Shown here one piece after another: positions 14,107 through 27,205 of a stretch of DNA of 64,000 nt. The stretch's first letter is position 1. Each line of letters opens with the position of its first letter. The DNA is taken from the NCBI RefSeq assembly GCF_001949145.1, contig NW_019091383.1, positions 1,272,149 through 1,336,148 of the forward strand, written 5' to 3'. The notes under the pieces are model-generated. The model saw only the letters and a program-made list of their open reading frames with translations, made no database searches and was not told where the DNA came from. This DNA is from Acanthaster planci (taxonomy: Eukaryota > Echinodermata > Asteroidea > Valvatida > Acanthasteridae). A program made the position numbers and the translations under genes.

Positions 14107-14341
14107 GAAAGCCAAGTACACCGTCAACCCCGCCAGCTCTGACGAGGAAGAGTTTGAACCCCGCAGCACCTCTCGCCCAAGCAGCATGTACAGTGAGGAC
14201 AGCAAAGGCAGCAAGGACTCGGGTGGGGACCTGCTGGCCTCTTCCTCCTCCCCGCCTGCCGGGGAGGACCGAGACTCCACCCTGACCAGCTCCACCGGAA
14301 CCAAAAAGAAAGGCTTTGTGGTCAACCCCGACTACTTGTGA
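14107..14341 (+). CDS. Last coding exon of an unidentified gene; Ser-rich acidic tail ending in NPDYL
   Basis: A pyrimidine-rich acceptor (cttccgtctcactcag) ends at 14106. The following frame is open to TGA at 14339-14341 and encodes about 77 residues; the first base completes a split codon, so the preceding intron would be phase 2. Third positions are strongly G/C-rich, unlike the flanking DNA, which supports real coding. The peptide begins KAKYTVNP, continues as an acidic stretch (SSDEEEFEP), then a Ser/Thr/Pro/Asp-rich region, and ends in a basic KKK followed by GFVVNPDYL. NPDY fits the NPxY motif bound by PTB domains and used in endocytosis, which would suit the cytoplasmic tail of a membrane receptor or adhesion protein, but that is inference. 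I cannot name the protein family. Upstream exons were not found in this window. Confidence 0.75.
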
Positions 14342-17300
14342 GGAGCAGCCCCCCCCCCATCTAATCGTTTAAAAGCAATATCTATGTAATTTTTTTTTCC
14401 ATCTTCGTTGTTGTCAATATTTAAGCAGATGTATTTCTCGTCAAGTTTTCATGTTTGATTCGTCATGTTTGTCGGGCGTTACTAATTCTTTTTTCATGTT
14501 GGGAATCTGGTCTTACCCTTTGAGTGGCGATTGATGCATCAGATGGCTTCTTACACCTGCTGCTTGTTGAAGGTTTTCCACATTCATTTGCTCTCTGGAA
14601 GCAGCTGTGGTGGCTAAAAAATTAACGGTTTCTGTGTCCTGGTGAATTTTGGTTCTTCATGCAGAAACCGGTAAATGAGCAACACTACAGCCACCGCCAG
14701 AATTCCTTTTGGAAAAAAAAATTTTTTTTTTCTTAAATCATTGGGATGTACATGTAGGCATATAGATACAGATATTCTAAGTCTGCACTTTGTGTCAAAA
14801 TACATCAATACCCACATTCATGATATTGGAAGCGGTACATTGAACTAAACAGTGTGATTGCAATTTGAAATATATGCATATGTGTGTCCACAGACATGTT
14901 GGCGAGAATATCATGTTCCCGGGAATTATTTTAAGTCCCAGTTTCTTGTCTCTGGCTCGCTGTCAGATCGTCAAGATGAACATAAGGCTACTGTGATTAA
15001 TGAGTCTCCCTGTCAAAACAGAGGACCATCGAGCTGCATTTTACTGTCATGCTCTGGTGATCGTTGATGTCGTTCCACACTTGATGCGAATAGCTTTGTT
15101 GGGCTTCTTCACCTAATGGAAATTTTGCCAAAGAGTAAACCCATAAATATACCAACTCCCACACCTGTAAAATTACTATATCAACCTTATATTTTGTTAC
15201 AGTTCTACCAAGTATGGAATGGATTGCAGATAATTACAGCCATACCATACACATGAGGAAGCTCCCCCCCCCGCATCACAGCTGCAGATGTTTTCATTGC
15301 CTTTCAAACCCTTTGTGAAAATTGTACAGACTGTTTTTATGGGAAACTCTGTCAACTGGGGTGTTAATGGAAACTGGTAGTTACACCCCCCCACACACAC
15401 ACACAGCTGCAGATGTTTTCATTGCCTTTCAAACCCTTTGTGAAAATTGGACACACTGTTTTTATGGGAAATTCTGTCCACTGCCGTGTTAATGAAAACT
15501 GGTACATTGTAATCACAGGCGGCTGCAAACGCTTCAGAATGTCATTTAGGGCATTTCTCTTGCGTACCTGCATATACTTATACAGGGGGTTGTTTGTGTT
15601 ATCTGTGGGAATTTTTCTGAATAGTTCAATCTGAATGATCTAAAATTGAAATTATCGACTATTCGCGGTGTAGATAATTTGTAAAGTTCTGTACAGCTGA
15701 GAGTTATGTTGAGTCAGGAAGTTGATCTATGCATGCATATTGATAGTTGTTTCGTGTAAGTATTCTGCACAGTAATTGGTCCTTAATGAATTAGCCCAAC
15801 TCTTAAAAATAATCGAGACTCCAGTTTTGTTTTATTGAATCCATTAGAGGCTTTCCTTCACTGTTTCCTTGGCTGATAGTAGAATGGGATAACAGCCACG
15901 TTCATTGTTCACATTATACTTCAAGTTGTTTAGCCGCTGGCATTCCAATTTGCTTTAGAGCAAGCTACGATGTGGAAAGTCAAATGGCTATAAGTAGAAA
16001 ATAATGTACGAGTTAAAATTCTTGCAATTAATTCAAATTCTGAATTTCATTTAATTTTAATTTAATTTAATGATTTACTTTTAATATTTTCGATGTAAGG
16101 ATTAAATTTGGAACTAAAGATGTACCCTAAGCTCTGTGGAGAATTGAATTGATTTCATTCAAAATGGAATGTTTTCAGAGTCCATTTACCATGCAGATAT
16201 TTTTGGAATGTCATGCATACCGAGACAGTGAAGTGTGTTTTTTTTTTTTTAATATATATATAAGCCCATAAATAATAGCTAAATATTTATAGTATTGTAA
16301 GTTAACATAACGGGGTAATTTCTTGAATGCTGTTTGATAAGAGTTTATGTTATCATTAACATTTTGTGTTTAAAACTATACGTGCATTTCTGTATATATT
16401 TGTTTGTAGGAAGACCTTTTTATCCGGACAAAACAATTTAATCCAATCCACAGTATTTTTCAGACGTCCCCTTGAGCTTTTGATCACTGTTTGCAGTCTA
16501 AACAGGTGTCATTATTTAGATAACCTTTAAGGTCTACTAACACGTTGCTTCCTTCTGTTGGACATTTGTAGTGTATCAAGCATTCTTTAAAAACATTGGG
16601 AGATGGTTGGAAACTTAGACAAGAAGTTGGGATCTTTTGTTCTAATTTTGTCTTTGTTGACAGAGGCTTTCGTTTAATTTCCTGGTAAATGTTTGCCCTT
16701 GATATGTTTTATAACTGTATCATCGAGTAGTGTTACATGATAGTTTCGAAAACATGATTTATCCATTCTTATTAATGTATAATGAAAAAGACTCAAATAC
16801 GCAAATGCTTATTTTCTCGCTGTGGTTTTTTTTTTTTTTTTTTTGAGCTTAGGACGATTTTGTTTAAATCTTATAATATTCCGCGTTATCTCGTAATATC
16901 CCGCCATGTATTTGCTCCGCGGTTTTAAGGAAAGTTTCCACGCCTTGCTGTGGAACTGGTTCGCCAGCAGGTGTTGGGCCATTAATTAACCTGATATGTA
17001 ATGCAATGTGTATCACACTTGAGCCCCTTTGAAATGTTTGGGCGAAATAAACAGTTCTGTAAACTGGGGAAGTAGAAGTTCCAATATTAATGAACGATTA
17101 TGTCCCGTAGTAATCAACTCTTGCTGCCTCTGGAAACGTCAGTTTAGACTGCTGAAATTTGGATTGCATGGAACGAAAAGCTTGAGACCAGATTTATTTC
17201 GAGAAGATAAAAAAATGGGATATAAGTTTGAATGAACATAATACGAGCTTTGTTTGTCATGCGCTTGCATGTTTTAACGTCGGTGGGACATTTTATATAT

Positions 17301-17560
17301 CATGCCAACATTTCATATGAAACCGGTGCAGCAGTGTGCGTGTTAAGCGTATTTTTTGTATTCGTGTATATTCTGTAGTTACTTCCTCGTGGTGTTGCCG
17401 AATATTTTGATCTTTCAACTTATCTATCCTGCCAACTTCACTGATGAGCTCGTATTATAAAAGTAGCAAGTGTACATGTGAACTGTCATTCTACTGTGTT
17501 TATATATATATAGTTGTACGAATAAATGAATATGCATCAATGAGGAAACAGAGAAGAAAA
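14342..17560 (+). other. AU-rich putative 3' UTR and downstream flank of the 14.1 kb exon
   Basis: No credible open frame lies here. AT-rich DNA with poly-T runs follows the stop codon. Candidate AATAAA signals are at 17046-17051 and 17521-17526; I saw no earlier canonical one after the stop. A 3' UTR of about 2.7-3.2 kb is therefore possible, but transcript data would be needed to place its end. The region also holds the tandem duplication at 15281-15515. Confidence 0.35.
15281..15515. repeat. Diverged tandem duplication, 125-bp period
   Basis: The block starting gctgcagatgttttcattgc at 15281 recurs at 15406 with high similarity, including the ttcaaaccctttgtgaaaat core and the ctgtttttatgggaaa segment. 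Scattered substitutions separate the copies. A C run and a short CA repeat sit at the junction, which may have promoted unequal exchange. If the 3' UTR interpretation is right, both copies are transcribed. Confidence 0.85.
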
Positions 17561-17794
17561 GCTAGTTCCCAATTATGATTGGTCGGCCCTGATGCGTGTC
17601 AACCTGTATGCGCGCGAACCTCCAATATCGTGCAATTTCCATTATGATGTGTAATTTACTTTGTGAGACCTTTTGGCAAGATTGACTGCCAGGGTGGTAG
17701 TTTTCATGAGAATTTACTTGTGCATGATAGTCGTTGAATTGACGCCATGCATGCAATCTGTTAAAAGGGCATTCTTCACCGCTAAATTCTTAAG

Positions 17795-18270
17795 AACCCT
17801 GGAGTATATATTTTCAAAAACTGAAGTATATGCATGTATATTCAAAGTTCGGTTTTATGAGGTATATTTTTTCCAAGTTGATTCTTACGAGATATATGTT
17901 TCCAAGTTCGTTTTTAGGGGAGGTTTTTAAGTTCGTTGTCAAGAGATGTGTTTTGAAGTTTGATTTTGTGAGAAAAAAATCCAAACCTGACAATGTATGT
18001 TTCCTGAAAATTGATGTGGAAAAATATATCTTATACAACAAACTTCAGCATAAAAATATACTGGTATATCGTAAAACGATTTGTTTCAAAAAAATAGAAA
18101 CAATGTTCTACATGTAGATCCCAAAAGAAGGAACTGGAGAGTGTGTGTCTCGAACAAACGAACTTTGGAAAAAATATATCTCGTACAAAGAAAGTCGGAA
18201 AAAAATGTATCCCCTAAAAACGGACGTCGCAAAAAATATACTTCATTTTTAAAAATATATTATGTTTGAT
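17795..18270. repeat. Head-to-head inverted array of degenerate 30-bp units
   Basis: The left half carries repeated units of the type ttccaagttcgtttttacga followed by gatatatttt. From about 18000 the right half carries the reverse complement of the same unit, for example gaactttggaaaaaatatat followed by ctcgta. Translation shows the 30-bp period: the left half read on the minus strand gives repeated 10-residue units like NLEKIYLIKP, and the right half read on the + strand gives TLEKIYLVQR and similar. Units are diverged and some are shortened. The whole tract could fold into a long imperfect hairpin. It lies outside any recognised gene. Confidence 0.75.
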
Positions 18271-18780
18271 GGCACTACCGGTCTTTTGTAAATTACAACA
18301 GGAGTCGTTCGACTTATGCATCGTTCACTTCTTGGCTTGACAGATTCAGGCATGCGACCAGATTTTTTTACGAAATGACGGAAACGTAGACTGCGTCACT
18401 AGAACACTCCCTTATTTGGTCATAAGCAAGGAAATGAAACCACGAGTTGGCAGAGACTAGTCAGGCATAATGGAAGATTTCCCCTCTCCGCCTCTCACTG
18501 CTATCGTGTTTTCCCTCCTTCTTGAGCGGTCAAAACAATTGAGCTGACGTGGCCATATGAAGTGACGTGAATTGCAAAGCTTGGGTGGTTTTCCGTGCCT
18601 TATTCGGAAGCTGAGATGCCGTTTCGAGGAAATGCCCGGACACGGATGGCAGATTCGGCACGCGCGCAGATCCAAAAGTCCGTTTGTTTTTACATCCTAG
18701 TTGAGTGGTTTGTGCATTCAACTGAAAAATCGCACGGAGGAATATAAAGTGATTTTTAAGTCAGTCCAACATCCGGGAAC

Positions 18781-19091
18781 CAGGGGCGTATCCAGCGGGG
18801 GGGGGGGGGCAGGGGGCACCCCCCCCCCCCNGGGGGGGGGGGGGGGGGGGGGAGGGGGCAACTCCCCCCCCCCCGAGTTTTTTTCATAGGTGAGTAGGAA
18901 AGAAAGTAATCGGTATAATTATTTATCAAATATCAGCACCGAAACCCTAAGAAAACAACACCATGAAATAAAGCAAGGGTGTGGGGACTGTGAGTGAGTC
19001 TTATGATTTTTTTCTCCCCCAGCCTCATGTTGAATGAGACAGAAGAGGCACCCCCCCCACCCACACACACCAAATGCTGGACACGCCGCTG
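18781..19091. mobile_element. hAT-like miniature inverted-repeat element with an unreliable G/C core
   Basis: The left end is CAGGGGCGTATCCAGC and the right end, read on the minus strand, is CAGCGGCGTGTCCAGC, forming inverted termini about 16 bp long. The flanking 8-mers ccgggaac and cccaaaac agree at 5 of 8 positions, consistent with an old 8-bp target duplication. Homopolymer G and C blocks and an N at 18831 fill the left part, so the sequence there is likely not accurate. No coding capacity. The family is inferred from the termini and the duplication length. Confidence 0.6.
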
Positions 19092-19099
19092 CCCAAAAC

Positions 19100-22000
19100 C
19101 CTGCAATTAAGCAGTTTGTAATCTTCCTACTTCCTGACACTAGGTCCATTTATGTATTACTTCTGTAATATTTCCGCCTAAATTCCGTTTCCATCGGGTT
19201 TTCTAAAAGAAAAAAAATGTGTTCCTTGGAAGGAGGCATGTTGGGCTTGTTTACTTAATTGCGTTAATTTTCATGGTTTCATTTTTTTGAAGATAAACCA
19301 ATTTACCTTACACCGTACATTAAGGTTGTTATATTTTAACTATGTACATGTACTAGAGATTATATTTCATTCGGTTAAACGAGAAAAATATAGGCCCCCT
19401 ATATCATTTTGAAAATCTATCAACACCCTCAGATAAGCAATGGTCAATAAAACTAGTTAATTGTCATATGCAGAGTGTTGACGGTATTTTGTTCAAGAAT
19501 TTGTACGGCCTGTGCGTTCTATCTCTGCTTTTTTGACTAGTACAAGACTAGTACACCATTGGCCAATGTCAACTGTGTGCATGCAGGTGTCTGTCATTTG
19601 ACTGTAATTTTGTTAAAGGCTTGAAACAAAGTTCGAAATGATTGTCTTTATGTACGTATTGGTTGTGGCATGATGGCAATTTTCTCCCGGGAATATCACC
19701 AGATTCGTCTCTTCCACTATACGTGCGTCGCCTAGCCAGGAAGACGTGGTCGTGGTCTCTTCCTGACAATTTCGCCTGACTGTCCCACGGGTGTAAGGAC
19801 CCGCATTCCCGATTAGGCATGCTTCCCCGATCAACTCGGGGGGGGGGGTGATTACCTACTTCACAGGTAAGTTCGCCAAAGACGAGGCGAAAATCTCATC
19901 AATATTGTCACTACGTGCAGAGAACAAATTGTGAAGACAATCTTATCGTTAATGTGGCAGGAGTGGGGATAACATGAGAGCTACACTTTTAGGCACTTGG
20001 ACTCGAACACATTCCAGACAATGTAATACAGTAGTGATATTTGTGAAATGGTCACCTGCATATGGAAGAGTTCTCCATCAGACAGATTGTCTGCTTGCTT
20101 TTACCTGGAAGCGATATGGGGAGTTTGAGAGACCGAATGGATTGGATTTAATGGATGTAAACTTATTACAGTGGATTGAAGGTATTTCTTCTTATGAAAA
20201 CAGAATTTTCAGTCGCTTGTAAAAAACTGCGGGGTATATTTTTGAGGTCACGTCTCCTCAGAGGCCTTCAAATTCCGGATATTTCCTGTCTCTTATGGCA
20301 GAAAATCGGTTTTCAAATTTCGTGTTCAGAGTCTAATTTGGACAAAGTAAACTAGTACGTGCTTGGCTTAGCTCGAAACACTTTCAAACATGTTGAAGGT
20401 TCACCCGCAGCAAAACTATAAAAGCATGAAAAAAAAAACTCCATTGCAAAAAAAACTCCATTGTACGTCATTGCTCATTGCGTCATTGTGCATTGTAATA
20501 ACAACGAACTACAGACGCTTGTATTGTTCAAAGCTGAAGTCAGAATGCCTTTCTTCGGAGTGTTGAACCAATGGTAGGAACGGTCTGTACTTCCGCGCTG
20601 AAGGTTCGACCAATCAGAGGGCGGGAAACCACCTGTTGGAAACGCGCCTACGAGGCGTGGTTGAACCACACAACGGTATATATTCTTCAATGGAGCCAGC
20701 CATATCTAATCACAGGTTCTTTTTCACACTGACTGGTACTAGTTTGTCGTATTGTATGCGGAGAAGTCGCACAGTTTTTGTGTAAGTCACGAATCACTGA
20801 AGAGATTACTCTGGCTTGTGGAGTAAGCTGAAATGCATTTCCGTTGAGTACTGCTGATTTTGTGAGAAAAATAGGAGGACGAATGTTACTTTTCGATCTG
20901 ATGACAACTGTGTTGATGATGCTTAAATCAGCAATTTCTGCTTGAGTGAGTACCAAATGGTGTGTGGTCTGTCGTGGTTATTACCGCTGTAATAGTTGTA
21001 ACTGTATATAAAAACTACTGAGCAGAAAGTGTTGTGATAGGCAAGTTGGGGAACAACATTTATGTCGACCGTCGTTTATGGATGAAATGTCGGCCATTAT
21101 GAGACCTTAGACACCTAACAAACGTTTCAAGTATATGCATGCACGTGCACAGTACGGCCTTTATAATGCAGATAATGTAATGGCACCGTAGAAAGTTGCT
21201 TCCAGACACCAAGACGTTCCGAAACCAACACTGAAAATAAACACAGAAACGTACAGACATTCTGTGACTAAAAATTGGCCTTATCAAGGCGACTTTAGAA
21301 AAATAAAGTAATCGATGCATCATCTGCATGCCTTGCTATTTCCCCGAAACCTCGCTACCAGTAAGCTGAGAACCCTGCCCCATTTGGAGGGAACTCGTCC
21401 ACGGTGTTGCTTCCAGTTTACGGCACATGTTCGTGCCTCTTGTGACGGAATGCAGTAGGCCTACTCGTTATACTGGCAGAAGTGATCGGATAGGAGCCCG
21501 ACAAGTTGTGGAAGTTTGGACTAAACGGATAGCATGCTGCAAAACTGTTGACAATGGAATCTTTGTTTGGTTAGCTGGCCGATTAGTTCCGATCAAGTAA
21601 TTTTCATCTAAGATATTGAATATTCTATTGGTTCTGTGGTGGAGTTGAAATGAATGGAATAATACACGTTTACGTCATCAGCGCAATCTTTACCCTTGCG
21701 CAAATTTATTGTACACCCTCCTAAGTTGATTATCCTAAGAATGGATTTCATTCAAAGACAAATCAACTCAGGATGAAGTACAATAAACTGGCGCCAGATT
21801 CAAGATTGCGCTGGGCATTCCTGAGGTCTATGAGGCTTTCATGGGGAAGTGGCTGGCGCCAGATCAATAACCGATGGGTACGACAAGCACATGTTATAAA
21901 GGCGACTTTTATGTACGTTTTGGGGTGCGTCGCATACACGATGCGTTCATGCGTTTCACTTTTGGACACTTAAATCGACTCCATTAACATAACACACGTT

Positions 22001-25000
22001 TGCGTTGCTATCGGCCGTCAAAATCGCTCCGGGAGCGGTTTTGACGCATGCGCAACGCTCGGAAAGGCGCTTAAAGGCGGCTTTATGGTTGCCAGCCTTA
22101 GCCACAGCTCAACGCCGTGTAACGCCTTGTCCGAATCAATGGTCTGCGTTACCGTCCACGAAGGTGTCAGTGTTGAGTGATTGCAACCTCTTTACCACAT
22201 AGCCAATGGCTTCTGTAATTCATTAGGCGCATGTGTTAATCCGACCGAAGCCGTGTAACATTGCGCAACCCATAACATGTCGACAAGAGATCTTAATTAC
22301 ATGCTTGGTCATGGTTCGTCAAAAGTTGTTCTTTGCTAGACCAAGCGTGGTTCTACGCAAGGACTTAAGGGATTGAAAACCCAGCCCTCCTCGCGAAAAA
22401 TAATTCTTTAAAGGTATTCTCTCCCCCGTAGCATATGGAAGCACATGATTACTGTATTCAATGCGGAACTATTCCACAATTGTAACCCCAAATCATATTT
22501 TCCCGAACATTTGGCACATTTTCCCATGCACTTTTCACACAAAAAATCAGAAATTCCTTGTACATTTGAGGAATTTCTATACAAGTCAATTTCTTTAAAA
22601 TTTAACCATGTTTAACCTTGATCTGCGTTATTTTTTTTTCTTAGCTCTCTGTCAGTGTTGTGCATTGACTGGGTATGATATTAAAATAAAACACAGGTAC
22701 TCAACTGCCTCTGAAGGAAGCTTAAGTTATGAAGGCATAGATGGATTTCACATTAGCGCCGTTTGCGCATGTCCGCATCGAAACCGAGGCTCTCTGTGTT
22801 GAACTTGCTCGCTCGCTCGCGGAGTCGACACAGTACATGCAGTATCCGGTTCGTATAAAGTGTGATACCACTCCAGTTTAAACCACGCCCACTGCACAAG
22901 ATACACACCCATCGCAGGTACGTTAGTTCGCGGTAAATTGCCATTTTTTTTCTTTTGGTTTCACGTGTCGAGTCATTGTGAAAGATTCTTCAACAAAAAT
23001 TTGCAGCCCGAAAAGTCTGAATTTAACATACCTTTATGTATTTTGTGTCTTGATTTCTTACTTTCAATCGTCTGATCGTATTAGGAATTGAAGCTGACAC
23101 ATCCAGCCTCGTTTTCAAACGCGGAAGTGCGTAGATCGACGCTAAAAGCGTCGTATTGGGATCCCCCTATACGTGAAAATGTACGCTATTCAAATTGCAT
23201 GTGTTGTATTACTCAAAACGGTTTTACAACATCCGTACAACATATCTGTTTCATCACCATGACGCCGGGTTTTTAAAGTAAAAATGCCATAAAACTTATG
23301 AAAATTTCTTTTTTCTGTCGCTGAAATCCCTCCGTAAGTAATTTTGCCACGTTAGTTGCGGACATGATGGATGCCTGGTCCCATTATTTAAAACCGATTT
23401 CTGACCCTCGGGCAACCAGTTCCAATGCACAGTCCTCGTTTCTGTGCATAATAGGCGCGATTGGTCGATCTGTGCGATTATCCGATCTTTGCGCGCGCGA
23501 TTTAAGTCAATTTTATTACACGATTTGTTGATTGTACTGCTGTCCGGATAACACCCTTTCTTTTTAGTTCTCGGTTGTTTAGGATAGCTTTCAGTTTTGA
23601 AATAAAGTAAAAAAAATACCGACTACCTCGCTCTTCTGACGAAATATAGACAAAGCCAATTGAAGTGGTTGTCACATTCTTTGGAATAGATTGGAGATGC
23701 AGCATCCTGCTTAGTCAGCTATGTATTGTTGAGCTCATTGTCCTGCGAAGAAAAAAATTCTAAAAATCTGTCATAAGCTCTGAGTTTCCCTCAAGGTCAT
23801 GAATAATAGAGACCTTTTTCCCTGGGCAATTGAAACAACCGGATGCAAAGCGCACCATATTATGTAGTCTTGACCCATTTGGAAAGGCAACATCATGTGT
23901 GGAGATAAATTAACGACTATTTTCTGACCAAGGTTTAAATTCCAGTATTTTCACTCACCGTTTTGCTTGATTGCGAATAGTTGTAATCATTCCATGAAAT
24001 AGTCTCGATATCTGACATTGGCCTGAAAAAGTTACATATAAATTTCATCACCTCATGGCCGAGTACTACACTTTCCAATAAAATCATAATGCACAGAAAC
24101 ACTTCAACTTGATCGATGGTTCAGGCATAAAACAGTCACGTTGCGAGAAACTCCATCTAGGATTTTTTTTATTCCCCAGTTCAAGATCTACTAAAACGGA
24201 ACAAAAATCCAGTGGAAAATTTCCGACTCTGAGAAGACTGGAACGTGATCTCCACAATATTAAGACCGGCGATATATGTGCCTCCTTGGGTGGAATGGCG
24301 GAACTGTGGAAGGCAGAAAAGCAGGAGCACACGGAATGAAAATCGAGACTTCAGTTGGCACTCGGCTGTTTTTCTTGGCAGTCGAGTGTCGTATTGACTT
24401 GCCACATCATCAGCATTTTCGAGCATTGGATGAAATTACGAGATCGCGATGTGGTTAGACGCTAAGACGATGTCTTTGGAAAAGTGTCTCAATAAAATAT
24501 CCAGACCAGAATTACTGTAATGAATGCTTAATCTACGCTTAACTCGATCTATTTTTTTTTTCTGGTTTTTTTTTCTTTCGGCCATTGACATTTTCACCAA
24601 AGGCAAAATGTAAAGAAAATAGCTTAACACTGTCAGCAGTTGCGTGGAGGGGGGTAAGATCTTCGGCTGAGGATAAGAAACGGCTTAGAGATTTGGGATA
24701 TTGTATGATCACCCACCCTCATTGGTTGCCGTAGCTGTGCTTTTATGGTATAAGCGGTTTGAATAATCGTGCTCATATAATTTCACACTTTGAAGATATC
24801 AATCGCAAAATTAGGAACCAAAATCATCCTGATTGCAAGTTCAAACACGTAGACAGAGTTTCATGGTGAGTTCCTACAAAGGTGAAGTGTGACCGACAGG
24901 ATTGTAGCCGAAGTAAATGGCGTGGAACCTTGCTAGCCCCACAAGCCAAGAAAGAAATATGTGTGGAGGCAGAATGATTTTTTTAAAAACTTCAGGCTCC

Positions 25001-27205
25001 CTTCGAGAGTTGTGGTCTCAGCGCCCACAGAAGCAACTGGCCGCCATCCACTGTGGCCATACCTATATAGACGTAGCCACGACTTTTGGACGCTGCTTTG
25101 GAAGTGCTTTAGCATGTCGTGCGTGTGCAGTTTCTATGTGTTCCTAACATTCTTTAATTAAGCCTTTAGTTTTACTGAAGATAATTCGGGTCGGTGACCA
25201 TATCCTTGAAACAAGATCTCGGACCCTGCATTAAGTGGTGTGCGCACCATCAGATAAAGATAAGTGCATCCCTCAGAACCAGTGGACAAGTAGAAAGAAC
25301 TAGCGCTCGGAGGAGGCTTCATTGGGCGACGCGTTGCCACAACTCACTGTACCCCTGAGATTTATCCAAGCTCCTTCCGCCTTCCTTATGTAAATAATTG
25401 GAGTTGAATGGCACGTTCCCTGAATATTTCTCGACTAGACCAGCAACGGATCCGTTCGTGTAACACCTTACAGAATGAATCTCCAATAATATTTTAACCA
25501 ACACAGCGCAATTACCCGGAACGGATCATGATTGCTCCCCGTTTGGTTTTGGTTTTGTTGTCGAAATGTTAAGGATTTTACCGTTTGTACCGCCTGATGA
25601 ACGATCATTGCTTGAAATATAATCACACAGGAGAGAGCAACAACTTGAAGAATGACTCGGGATGAATGCAAAAACCATTCTGTTTCCACTTCGAATCTGG
25701 TTGCTTCATTGCAAACCTATAAAATTGTTATTTTTTTATTTTAATGTGATGCAATGTTGTGGTAGTAGCGACAAACCAAAAAGTTCGCTGTTGGTGATTT
25801 CAGGGGTCTCTGCAGTGCATTTTATGAACTCCAAACATGCTGGTATTGGTTGTCAAGCTGTTGGTATCGTTCCTATCTTCTTCATACCTCACATGCACAA
25901 GGCATGTAGCTGGCCAGTTTCCCAACCCTTCCTAACTTAGTCTGCCCAAAACGTTTGGAGTCTCCCTCTAAAGTTGCCCCCTTCTCCTCCAATCGTCTTT
26001 TTTTTTTCTTCTGTCTGTTGACATTGTCACACTGTCGCTCATTCGAGGCTTTGACGCCTTGATGAGCAGTATATCCAGTTTCATCTTCGCTGTCTAATCC
26101 CTTGATTTATACTATATGTTTGGGCTTCGGCCGTTGAGCCATTTCAGTGACACAAATAGTAATATGCCGCTGCATCACCACTGTCTCCTTCAGACATGGA
26201 AGAGTTAAGTTTCATTTCATCAGTTTTACTCATTTTCCATTTTGCAACCGAATCCGGTGTGAGTTTCTCTTTTTTTTTCTTTTTTTTGGCTCCATCTTAT
26301 CTTTCAGCCATTAGGAGTTAATTGGGGCTCAAAATTCTAGGAGCATAATATTGAGTTATAATTTGATTGATCAGGTGCCGAGAGCAGCACGTTCCAGCTC
26401 GGAAGTTTAAAATTCAAGATGTACGTCCGAGTGAAACAGGTCCATCATCAAATTAAACTTCAAGCTTAAGCTCCAGCAGTCTGGGAAACAAATCGGTAAG
26501 CCGGTGATAATTTTCCTCCAAACCTGTTAAGCGCCATGCCATTTTTTTAATGACACAACTGCAACTTAATTGTCACACTTCCCGTGTTCTCGTTGTGTCT
26601 ACAACTTTTCAGGCCTTTCATAAGGGGTACAGGATATATACTTTACATCGTCGTCAACCTCTCCGGAACGTGGGTGCGCAGCCTTACTACGTGTCGAAGC
26701 GCCGCTGCCAGTACGGGCGTTAACTCTTCGCCATCTGAATTGTTAATTGTTATCCTTAGTCGTACCGTACAGACCAGAGAGTTTCCCGAAACTCGATACC
26801 CTACTCTCTAGCGCAAACCCAGTCGTCCTGTCGCGTGCCGCTCTGCAAAAGTGATTGAGCAAAGCCTCCACTTGCAATTTATATCAAGACGCTCATTCGT
26901 TTGGCCTTTTGTTTCTGTCAATCTGCGCGGAGACTTGATTAAATGTACTTTACTCACAGCTTCTTCGTCCGGAGGTCGGTAGTGTGTCTTCACGGTATAA
27001 GTGTCGACAGGGATTACACTGTCTCTCTCCTGAAGAATTAAGTTGGGGTATGGCCTCTGCATACTGTGAAATTTTGTGAATTTCTTTTAAAGGTCGTTTT
27101 GCTTATTCTCACGAAAAGAATTCACAAAAGGTTAGGGTTGCCTCCCAAAAAGGCTAAATGCATGACTTTACACCTACATCTCTTAATACAAAACATTTTG
27201 AATTT
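19100..27205. other. Gene-free stretch
   Basis: I found no supported gene, RNA or complete mobile element. Short open frames are in unrelated, overlapping phases without domains. The only structure worth listing is the GC-rich hairpin at 22002-22058. A short sequence at about 22843-22900 matches the left part of the inverted-repeat element at 55258, indicating a relic of the same repeat family. Confidence 0.6.
22002..22058. repeat. GC-rich imperfect hairpin
   Basis: The arms cgtcaaaatcgctcc (22016-22030) and gagcggttttgacg (22033-22046) are inverted and almost touching. An outer pair, gcgttgc (22002) and gcaacgc (22052), extends the stem. This could be the centre of a small foldback element or a chance cruciform; there is no coding or RNA-gene evidence. 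Confidence 0.55.

Noticed and set aside
17830-18269. Open frames of 60 to 95 residues in the 30-bp array
   Set aside because: They arise from the periodic repeat (30 is a multiple of 3), on both strands, rather than from a gene.
18701-18889. Open frame of 62 residues through the G runs
   Set aside because: It reads glycine and proline homopolymers from an unreliable G/C block inside a miniature element.
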